From DATFEN01 sp035691285 (GTDB lineage Bacteria > Acidobacteriota > Vicinamibacteria > Fen-336), in assembly GCA_035691285.1 (NCBI GenBank), contig DASSJI010000286.1:1-28432 (forward strand): DNA of 28,432 nt, read 5' to 3'. The notes beneath the pieces were generated by a model. The model worked only from the letters and a program-made list of their open reading frames with translations. It made no database searches and was not told the origin of the DNA. The position numbers and the translations under genes were made by a program. Below, piece after piece: positions 1-7,389 of this stretch. Positions within the stretch are counted from its first letter, which is position 1. Each line of letters opens with the position of its first letter.

Positions 1-168
1 GAGCGAGGTGCCCGCGGAACCGGGGGGCGCGATCACCACCCAGCGCTTGGCCTGGTCGGGCTGTTCCTTGTCTTCGACGACCCGAAAGCCGAGCTTGCCG
101 ACATAGAAGGCCAGAGCCTCGTCGTAGTCGCGGACGACCACGGCGACATGGGCGATGGTCTGTTGCAT
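1..168 (-). CDS. VOC (glyoxalase-fold) family protein, N-terminal part
   Basis: Only the first 56 codons are present; the gene runs off the left edge. The reading begins MQQTIAHVAVVVRDYDEALA and continues with FYVGKLGFRVVEDKEQ. This is the first beta-alpha-beta unit of the vicinal oxygen chelate fold: a His (residue 7) at the usual metal-ligand position, then the 'D-x-A-x-x-FY..-LGF' pattern. Such proteins include glyoxalases, extradiol dioxygenases and fosfomycin-resistance enzymes, and the substrate cannot be told from this piece. No clear Shine-Dalgarno sequence precedes the ATG. It is divergent from the DUF1579 gene, with 130 bases between them. Confidence 0.8.
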   Translation of the reverse strand, partial: MQQTIAHVAVVVRDYDEALAFYVGKLGFRVVEDKEQPDQAKRWVVIAPPGSAGTSL

Positions 169-200
169 GTGGACCCGTGACGCTCCTGCAGGTGCCCGGT

Positions 201-230
201 CGACTCGGGGAAGATAGCTCCGCCGAGTCG
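201..230. repeat. 8-bp inverted repeat in the divergent intergenic region
   Basis: CGACTCGG (201-208) and CCGAGTCG (223-230) are perfect inverted copies separated by 14 bases. They lie between two divergently transcribed genes, where an operator or a 5' leader hairpin could sit. No regulator can be assigned. Confidence 0.4.
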
Positions 231-298
231 GCCCGTCGAGCGCCTTGCCCTGGCCGCTCCATCCGGAGAAGAATCGAATGTTTCGTAAGGAGGTCAAG

Positions 299-859
299 AT
301 GACGAACTTGCGAGCGGCGCTGGCGCTGGTCGTCGGCGCGTCGATGGCGTCGGCCGGCGCGGCCGCCGCCCAGGGGCCCCCGACTCCCAAGCCGGGCCCC
401 GAGCACAAGCTCTTCGAAGCGGACGCGGGCTCCTGGGACGCGACCGTGGAGATGTTCCCTGCCCCGGGCGCCACTCCCATGGTCTCGAAGGGCGTCGAGA
501 CGAACGTGGTCGGCTGCGGCGGGCTCTGTCTGATCACCGACTTCAAGGGCGAGATGGGGCCGGGCCAGCCCTTCCACGGCCACGGCACCGCCGCCTGGGA
601 TCCGGCGAAGAAGAAGTACGTCGGCAACTGGACGGACTCGATGTCCGCCGGCATCATGTTGGGCGAGTCGACCTACGACGCCGCCACCAAGACGGCGACC
701 GGCTGGATGGAAGGGCCCGACATGACCGGCAAGACCGTGAAGACCAAGTCCGTCGTCCAGTACAAGGACCCGGACACCCGCGTCTTCACCATGTACAAGG
801 TGGGCGCCGACGGCAAGGAGGTCGCCGAGATGAAGATCTCCTACACCCGCAAGAAGTAG
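299..859 (+). CDS. Exported DUF1579 family protein
   Basis: A 186-residue protein of unknown biochemical role. The chosen ATG is preceded by a strong Shine-Dalgarno sequence (AAGGAGG, 287-293). An in-frame ATG at 245 would add a non-signal-like stretch and has no ribosome site. Residues 1-25 form a signal peptide (Ala-rich core ending AAAAQ), so the product is probably periplasmic or secreted. The mature part opens with PGPEHKLFEADAGSWD, the start typical of DUF1579, and continues with alternating beta segments containing WDPAKKKYVGNWTD and the C-terminal 'YTRKK'. DUF1579 proteins are small lipocalin-like beta barrels common in Acidobacteriota and Planctomycetota. The next gene converges on it 13 bases downstream. 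Confidence 0.85.
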   Translation: MTNLRAALALVVGASMASAGAAAAQGPPTPKPGPEHKLFEADAGSWDATVEMFPAPGATPMVSKGVETNVVGCGGLCLITDFKGEMGPGQPFHGHGTAAWDPAKKKYVGNWTDSMSAGIMLGESTYDAATKTATGWMEGPDMTGKTVKTKSVVQYKDPDTRVFTMYKVGADGKEVAEMKISYTRKK

Positions 860-872
860 CTCGCGGGCGGTT

Positions 873-2834
<1,962 letters not shown>

Positions 2835-2841
2835 GGGCGGG

Positions 2842-4137
2842 CTATTGTAGCCCCAGGCCGGTGGGCCCCACGGGTTCCTCCCGGGGCGCCTCGGACCGGT
2901 ATGGCACCATGCTCGCGACGAGCCAGGCCAGGAGACCCGCCACGCCGTGCGGCACGAGCGACAGCGAAAGGCCCGCCAGCTCCCGCGGCACGAGCATCGC
3001 CCAGAGAGCCAGGACCGGCGCGGCGTAGGTCGAGTAGACCGTGCGCTTCTGCCAGGCGAAGGCGGCCGCATAGAGTGGGAGCGCAACGTGGGGGCCCACG
3101 TCGATCGGAGCGAGCCACAGCGCGCCGAGCTCGAGCCCGAGTGCGAGCATGAAGCCGCGCACGAACGCGAGCGCGGTGTTGCCGCGCTCGTAGAGGTATG
3201 GGAACAGCGCGCCGGCCACGATCGCCGCCAGGGCCACGTCGCCGGGCGTGTCGGGCAGGCCCAGCGACCCGGCGACGACCGGCGCGTAGCCCAGGCCGAG
3301 CGCGACGGGAGAGGAGTTGCGCAGCCACTTCACGAGCCGGCCCTGCGGGACGAGGAAGTGATCCAAGAGCAGGTACGCGATGTAGCCGTAGGCGGGCGCC
3401 ACGGCCAGCAGGCTGCGCGTCTGCCAGAACACCAGGACCGCCGCGACGAGGGCCGGGAGGAACTCGTGCCAGCGCGGCCAGGGGGACGGCCGGCGATACA
3501 CGAGGTTCATGCGGAGATCGGCCTTCACGCCGGGCAGCAGCGTGCGCTCGACCCGGCGCCGCAGCTCGGCGAGGAGGCCGGCGAGCGCCTCGTCCTCGGG
3601 CTTGCCGCGCCAGGGCCCGGGGTCGATCGCCTCGTGGAAGCGCACCTTGATGCGGCCCGGCCGCGGCAGCGTCTGGTGATAAGGCCACGCGCGAAAGGCG
3701 CCCGCGATCGTCGCGGGCACGAGCGGAGCGCCCGTCTCCCAGGCGAGGCGCGCGGCGCCCTCGCGAAGCGCCGGCTCCATCCAACCGGTGCGCGAGCGCT
3801 TGCCCTCCGGGAAGAGACCCACGACCTCGCCAGCCTCGATCAGCTCCTTGGCGCGGGCGAAGGCCTCACGGCCGTGGCCGGGCCGCACGTCCACGGGGAA
3901 CGCGCCGAAAGCTCGCATCGCCGCGCCGAGCACGGGCACTTTGAAGAGTGCGTCCCAGGCCATGAAGCGGATCGGCCGCTTCGCCCGAACGGAGAGCAGG
4001 AGCGGGTCGAGGTAGGACGGGTGGTTGGCGGCGACCACCGCCGGCCCCTGCGCCGGCAGGTTCTCCTCGCCCTCGCACTCGAAGCTGAACCAGACGCGGA
4101 ACAGCGCATCGACGAAGGGCAGGAGCAGCCTCCTCAC
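2842..4137 (-). CDS. PlsC-type 1-acylglycerol-phosphate acyltransferase with C-terminal membrane domain
   Basis: A 431-residue protein starting at a GTG whose last two bases lie in the MFS stop codon (GTGA overlap). Residues ~1-215 form the PlsC acyltransferase domain. The catalytic motif is N38-H-P-S-Y-L-D44 (HX4D), motif II is FGAFPVDV near 77-84, and motif III is FPEGKRS at 109-115 (FPEGTR type). The family transfers an acyl group to the free hydroxyl of lysophosphatidate or lysophospholipid on the inner face of the membrane. The second half (from about residue 225) has about six to eight hydrophobic segments and no recognised catalytic motif, so the protein is about twice the usual PlsC length. 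The overlap with a Spinster-like MFS transporter suggests that the two act on the same lipid. Confidence 0.85.
   Translation of the reverse strand: MRRLLLPFVDALFRVWFSFECEGEENLPAQGPAVVAANHPSYLDPLLLSVRAKRPIRFMAWDALFKVPVLGAAMRAFGAFPVDVRPGHGREAFARAKELIEAGEVVGLFPEGKRSRTGWMEPALREGAARLAWETGAPLVPATIAGAFRAWPYHQTLPRPGRIKVRFHEAIDPGPWRGKPEDEALAGLLAELRRRVERTLLPGVKADLRMNLVYRRPSPWPRWHEFLPALVAAVLVFWQTRSLLAVAPAYGYIAYLLLDHFLVPQGRLVKWLRNSSPVALGLGYAPVVAGSLGLPDTPGDVALAAIVAGALFPYLYERGNTALAFVRGFMLALGLELGALWLAPIDVGPHVALPLYAAAFAWQKRTVYSTYAAPVLALWAMLVPRELAGLSLSLVPHGVAGLLAWLVASMVPYRSEAPREEPVGPTGLGLQ
2844..2849 (-). promoter_or_regulatory. Candidate leaderless -10 element before the APC permease
   Basis: TACAAT (5 of 6 match to TATAAT) ends 9 bases before the GTG at 2834 and overlaps the last codons and stop of the acyltransferase gene. 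No ribosome-binding site lies between. No convincing -35 hexamer is seen at 17 bases. Confidence 0.35.
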
Positions 4138-5399
4138 CCGCTGCGCTCCCGCTCCAGCACGGTCCGCTGCACGCGCTCCGTGTCGGCCCCGAGCGTGCGC
4201 GTCCCCCATAGATAGAAGACGCCGGAGACGGCCATGGCGGCGCTCGTGAGCAGGAGCGCCTTCTCGAGGCCGAACGCATCCGAGGCCCTGCCGATCAGGA
4301 TCGGAGACGGCACGTCCCCGAGCAGGTGGTAGACGAAGATCGAGGCCGCCACGGCCGTGGCGCGGATCTCCGGCAGCGCGACGTTGACCAGCACGGCGTT
4401 GGCCGGGCCCGTGTTGAGGAAGACCAGGACCTGGGCCACGAAGATGGCCGGCAGGTAGACGAGCCGCTCGTCTGCCATGAGGCCCAGCGCTGCGAACGGC
4501 ACGCCGGCCACCATGCCCCACCCCGACACCAGCAGGTAGGCCTTCGGCGTCCGCCTGAGCAGCCAGTCGCCGAGCCAGCCGCCCAGGAACGTCCCGACGA
4601 GGCCCGAGACGACGGTCATCCCGCCGAAGAGCGTGTTGGCCTCCTCGAGGGGCAGCCCGCGCTCCCGATGGAAGAACGTCGGCATCCAGTAGGCCATGCC
4701 GCCCAGCGCGAAGGTCATCGCCGACATGCCGAGCGTCGTGAAGACGAACGAGGGCGTGCGCGCCAGCGCCAGCGTGGAGCGCGCCTCGAAGCGGCGCTCG
4801 GACCTGGCGACGCCGTCGCCGGCTCCGCGCGGGGGCTCGGCCATGAAGAACGCCAGCAGCCCGAGCGCGAGGCCGGGGCCGCCCGCGACGAAGAACGCCT
4901 GGCGCCAGCCCCAGTGCTCGCCCACGTAGCCTCCGAGCAGGAAGCCGAGGGCGGAGCCGACGGGGATCGCGACGTAGAAGTACGCCAGCATGCGGCCCCG
5001 CTTCTCCTTGGGGAACAGGTCGCTGATGAGCGTGGGCGCGACGCCGCCGAAGCCGGCTTCGCCGACACCGATCATCGAGCGCGCCGCGAGGAGCTGCCGG
5101 AAGCCGGACGCCAGGCCCGAGGCGACCGTCGCCAGGCTCCAGACGACGACGCCTCCGCCCACGAAGAAACGGCGCGGGTAACGGTCGGCCAGGACGCCCG
5201 CGATCGGAGAGAACGCCATGTACGCGACCATGAACATCGAGCCGACCAGGCCGAGCTGGGCGTCGTTCAAGGCGAAGTCGCGCTGGAGCAGGGGCGCGAC
5301 GGCGGCGATCACGTAGCGGTCGATGTAGTTGAGGAAGTTGACGCTGAAGAGCAGCGCCACCGCGAGCTTCGCCTGCCGCGCCGTGATGCCGCCGGCCAT
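4134..5399 (-). CDS. Major facilitator superfamily transporter, Spinster-like
   Basis: A 421-residue, 12-segment MFS protein. After an early VNFLNYIDRYVIAAVAPLLQ segment it has the loop motif GVLADRYPRR (MFS motif A, near residues 68-77) and the sequence ARSMIGVGEAGFGGVAPTLI. The NYxDR start and GVGEA motif are typical of the Spinster group, whose studied members move lysophospholipids or sphingosine-1-phosphate; bacterial members are less well characterised. The start ATG at 5399 has no Shine-Dalgarno sequence. TAGAAT sits 9 bases upstream, so the transcript may be leaderless. It is the first gene of the minus-strand run MFS, acyltransferase, permease. The substrate is an inference from family and neighbour. 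Confidence 0.87.
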   Translation of the reverse strand: MAGGITARQAKLAVALLFSVNFLNYIDRYVIAAVAPLLQRDFALNDAQLGLVGSMFMVAYMAFSPIAGVLADRYPRRFFVGGGVVVWSLATVASGLASGFRQLLAARSMIGVGEAGFGGVAPTLISDLFPKEKRGRMLAYFYVAIPVGSALGFLLGGYVGEHWGWRQAFFVAGGPGLALGLLAFFMAEPPRGAGDGVARSERRFEARSTLALARTPSFVFTTLGMSAMTFALGGMAYWMPTFFHRERGLPLEEANTLFGGMTVVSGLVGTFLGGWLGDWLLRRTPKAYLLVSGWGMVAGVPFAALGLMADERLVYLPAIFVAQVLVFLNTGPANAVLVNVALPEIRATAVAASIFVYHLLGDVPSPILIGRASDAFGLEKALLLTSAAMAVSGVFYLWGTRTLGADTERVQRTVLERERSG

Positions 5400-5408
5400 G
5401 GTCCGGGG

Positions 5409-5414
5409 ATTCTA
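5409..5414 (-). promoter_or_regulatory. Candidate leaderless -10 element before the MFS gene
   Basis: TAGAAT (5 of 6 match to TATAAT) ends 9 bases before the ATG at 5399, with no Shine-Dalgarno sequence between. No clear -35 element is seen. Confidence 0.4.
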
Positions 5415-5462
5415 TCGATCTTGACCCGGACCCGCAGACCCGGTAGGGTCCCCCGAAGCACC

Positions 5463-5882
5463 GTGCCCATCGCGTGGGCAACCACGAGCTGGACCCAGGT
5501 CCTGGCCGCGCGGGATGCAGCGTCGAGCGAGTCGCGCCAGGCGCTCGAGGCCTTGTGCCGCGCCTACTGGTATCCGGTCTATGCCTTCGTTCGCGGCCAG
5601 GGGTGTGGTTCGGTCGAGGCCCAGGACGTGACACAGGCCTACTTCGCGGCCCTGATCGAGAAGGGATACCTCGAGGACTTCGATCCGTCCTTGGGACGCT
5701 TCCGGACGTTCCTCAAGGTGTCGGCCAAGCACTTCCTGGCCAAGGAGCGAGAGAAGGCCCGCGCTCAGAAGCGGGGCGAGGAATTCGAGCGTCTCAAGCC
5801 ATTCCTCATCGGAGAGGAGCCCAAGCTGCAGTACCGCGACGTCGCGGCGGCGCTCTTGACCTCAGTCATCTATCGGAGGTGA
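5463..5882 (+). pseudogene. Decayed ECF-like RNA polymerase sigma factor (internal deletion, lost C-terminus)
   Basis: From the GTG at 5463, 139 codons are open. Residues 9-105 read as a good start of the ECF-like sigma factors common in Acidobacteriota and Planctomycetota: TSWTQVLAARD, ALEALCRAYWYPVYAFVR, EAQDVTQAYFAALIEKGYL, GRFRTFLKVSAKHFLAKE and RARAQKRG equivalents. At about residue 106 the text jumps directly to FERLKPFLIGEEPKLQYRDV, which in family members lies some 60-80 residues further on. The region 4 helix-turn-helix is then missing and the frame ends LLTSVIYRR. An in-frame deletion followed by a second deletion or frameshift would explain this. It keeps the promoter-core binding part but lacks DNA-binding region 4, so it is very probably not a functional sigma factor. 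It is followed by a matching kinase relic. Confidence 0.7.
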
Positions 5883-5890
5883 GGGCCGGC

Positions 5891-6001
5891 ATGGCCGCCC
5901 GTTGTCCGGACTTCGGGGCGGAGCTGCTTTGGGAGGGTGCAATCGCGGGGCTGTGCCCGCAGTGCCTGCCGAGCCTGTCGCTCGAGGCCTCCGGCCCCGA
6001 T
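5891..6001 (+). pseudogene. N-terminal stub of a serine/threonine protein kinase (zinc-ribbon start)
   Basis: Starting MAARCPDFGAELLWEG and continuing GLCPQCLPSLSLEA, this matches the zinc-ribbon opening (CPxCG...GLCPxCLL) of the kinases usually encoded right after this sigma factor type. The second Cys of the first knuckle is Phe here, a sign of decay. Homology stops around 5985-6001, exactly where the toxin gene ends on the other strand, and no kinase domain follows. The open frame that continues through the toxin-antitoxin genes is a shadow. The right end is approximate. Confidence 0.6.
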
Positions 6002-6388
6002 CTACCAGATCCGCTTCACGCCATATCGCGCAAAGATGGGATCAGCCGTGACGATGGCGAGGTCCTCCTCGATGGCCTGCGCCACGAGCAGGCGGTCGAA
6101 CGGGTCGCGGTGGTGAAACGGCAGGCCGGCCACGCGCGCCGTGTGCTTGAAGTCGATGGCCAGGGGCTGGAAGCCGTTCTGCGCAAGCTGTTCGGGAAGG
6201 AACCGATCGATCGCCGCAGCGACTCGCAGCTTGCCCAGGCTGACCTTGATGGCAATCTCCCAGCCACTGGCCAGGCTCACGAAGCACTGATTGCGCGCGT
6301 CTGCGATCGAGGTCTTCGCTCTTCGGGACAGGCGAGGGCTGGCCCCCACCCACCACAGGAAGGCCTGGGTGTCGAGAAGCAGCCGCAT
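6002..6388 (-). CDS. PIN-domain toxin (VapC-like) of a type II toxin-antitoxin module
   Basis: A 128-residue single-domain PIN protein, a predicted Mg2+-dependent endoribonuclease. The acidic residues expected in the active site are visible: D6 (MRLLLDTQAF), E44 (SGWEIAIK), D95/D98 (HHRDPFDRLLVAQA) and D116 (IVTADPIF). The frame is open upstream to 6442, but the ATG at 6388 begins the PIN motif directly and shares one base with the antitoxin stop (TGATG), the usual toxin arrangement. This subgroup, with WWVG after the first Asp and SxWEIAIK, typically pairs with Phd/YefM-type antitoxins, as it does here. Length and motifs are intact. It sits between gene remnants. Confidence 0.9.
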   Translation of the reverse strand: MRLLLDTQAFLWWVGASPRLSRRAKTSIADARNQCFVSLASGWEIAIKVSLGKLRVAAAIDRFLPEQLAQNGFQPLAIDFKHTARVAGLPFHHRDPFDRLLVAQAIEEDLAIVTADPIFARYGVKRIW

Positions 6389-6612
6389 CAGATGTACTCG
6401 GCGAAGTCCTTGGGAGTCCTGTCGAAGTCGGCCGCCATCCACAGGCGCCCCTTCGCCGTGCCGGGCTTCCGCCTTCGGCCGGGGGCGGCCATCGGGACCA
6501 GTTTGAGCAGCGGGCGGTTGTCCTTCGCGATGATGACCTCTTCGCCAGCCACCGCCTTCTGCACCAGTTCCGAGAGCCGCGCCTTGGCCTCGGCGACGTT
6601 GAACTGGGCCAT
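6388..6612 (-). CDS. Phd/YefM-family antitoxin
   Basis: A 74-residue protein beginning MAQFNVAEAKARLSELVQKA, the N-terminal DNA-binding and dimerisation part of prevent-host-death antitoxins, followed by EEVIIAKDNRPLLKLVP. The C-terminal part (from residue ~50: GRLWMAADFDRTPKDFAEYI) is the usual toxin-binding tail. The ATG at 6612 has a good upstream Shine-Dalgarno sequence (AAAGGGGGAG on the minus strand). Longer in-frame starts up to 6660 add no family-like sequence. It would neutralise the PIN toxin encoded immediately downstream and repress its own promoter. Confidence 0.9.
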   Translation of the reverse strand: MAQFNVAEAKARLSELVQKAVAGEEVIIAKDNRPLLKLVPMAAPGRRRKPGTAKGRLWMAADFDRTPKDFAEYI

Positions 6613-6624
6613 CGCTCCCCCTTT

Positions 6625-6647
6625 GTTGGACATTCTAGAGGACCAAC
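6625..6647. promoter_or_regulatory. Candidate autoregulatory operator of the toxin-antitoxin module
   Basis: GTTGG (6625-6629) and CCAAC (6643-6647) are inverted arms 13 bases apart. The palindrome TCTAGA (6634-6639) lies at the centre of the same dyad. The element lies 12-35 bases upstream of the antitoxin ATG, where Phd-type antitoxins normally bind. Function is inferred. Confidence 0.4.
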
Positions 6648-7034
6648 TCCGCTGGGGCAAGGGCGGCGGCCTTCCTGCCGCTCCTCCGCAGCGGCGCGGC
6701 GGTCATGAGCGCCAACGCTGATTCCGCCCGCGCGGTGGGCTTCATCCCGGGGTACGAGTTCCCCGTCCTGTACCTCGGCCGCGGCAGCGACGGGCGGACG
6801 CCCACACGCTCGCAGCTCGACGTACACGTCCAACACGAGGTCCGTCTCGTCGGCGATCGGCGCCTCGTGGTCCAGGCGAACGTCCTCAATCTCTTCAACC
6901 AGCAGGCCGCGATCAACCGATTCTCGTGGCAGCTCGAGCCCGGCGCCGCCGTCGACGTGACGCCGGAGCAGTTCTTCCGCGGTGTCGACATCCAGGCCCT
7001 ACGCTACTTGCCGCAGCGGCCGATGCGGACGTAG
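6639..7034 (+). pseudogene. C-terminal fragment of a TonB-dependent (Oar-type) outer membrane receptor
   Basis: The frame is open only from the in-frame TAG at 6636-6638. Its recognisable part is FPVLYLGRGSDGRTPTRSQL, then DVHVQHEVRLVGDRRLVVQA and NVLNLFNQQAAINRF. This corresponds to the last strands of the large Acidobacteriota TonB-dependent receptors with a carboxypeptidase-regulatory N-terminus (about 1000 residues when intact). Plug, barrel and signal peptide are absent and no ribosome site precedes the ATG at 6705. It is therefore a truncated remnant rather than a small gene. It fills most of the interval between the antitoxin and the DUF485 gene; the remaining 73 bases after it hold only the leader of that gene. 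Confidence 0.7.
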
Positions 7035-7082
7035 ACGAAGCCGCTCACCAGCACGTTTGACCCGGCTCCGCCACGACGGTAG

Positions 7083-7101
7083 CCTCCGCGGAACTCGGAG
7101 G
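7083..7101 (+). promoter_or_regulatory. Hairpin that would mask the ribosome site of the DUF485 gene
   Basis: CCTCCG (7083-7088) is perfectly complementary to CGGAGG (7096-7101), with a 7-base loop. The right arm is the Shine-Dalgarno sequence of the TTG start at 7108. If both arms are transcribed, initiation would be sequestered. A possible -35/-10 pair (TTGACC 7057-7062, TAGCCT 7080-7085) would start the RNA near 7092 and remove the left arm, so the effect depends on the true start site. Confidence 0.35.
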
Positions 7102-7107
7102 TCCCTC

Positions 7108-7389
7108 TTGACCGAAAAGCAGGCCGTGCTCCGGGCGCTCGCCGCGGCGCAATGGCGCCTCGCCCTCACCCTGACCGCCGCGATGCTGGTCGTCTACCTG
7201 GGCTTCATCCTGCTGGTCGCGTTCGCGAAGCCGCTGCTCGGCAGGCTGCTCGTCCCGGGCCTGAGCCTGGGCACGCTGCTCGGCGCCCTCGTCATCGTGG
7301 CGGCGTGGGTCCTCATCTGGATCTACGTGCGCTGGGCCAACGGCCACTACGACGCGACGGTCGCCGCCCTGAAGGACGCGCGCCGGTGA
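7108..7389 (+). CDS. DUF485 inner-membrane protein, partner of the symporter
   Basis: A 93-residue protein with two hydrophobic segments: ALTLTAAMLVVYLGFILLVA around residues 19-38, and a second from about residue 50 to 72. It ends with the charged stretch WANGHYDATVAALKDARR, the layout of DUF485 (YjcH) proteins. These are encoded directly before acetate-type sodium:solute symporters, as here; their exact role is not established. The start is TTG at 7108, supported by the GGAGG at 7097-7101 and by homology beginning there. Upstream in-frame codons read as noise. Its stop overlaps the GTG of the next gene (GTGA), implying translational coupling. Confidence 0.88.
   Translation: MTEKQAVLRALAAAQWRLALTLTAAMLVVYLGFILLVAFAKPLLGRLLVPGLSLGTLLGALVIVAAWVLIWIYVRWANGHYDATVAALKDARR

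Noticed and set aside
245..298. Upstream ATG for the DUF1579 gene
   Set aside because: It adds a polar stretch before a good signal peptide, and the strong ribosome site sits right before 299.
2835..3086. Longer N-terminus of the APC permease
   Set aside because: The added codons overlap the acyltransferase gene and read as Arg/Ser/Pro noise.
5474..6721. A 415-codon plus-strand frame through the sigma relic and the toxin-antitoxin genes
   Set aside because: Only the short kinase-like start (5891-6001) is recognisable; the rest is antisense to intact toxin and antitoxin genes.
6639..7034. A genuine small gene starting at the ATG at 6705
   Set aside because: The text matches only the end of very large TonB receptors; there is no signal peptide or ribosome site.
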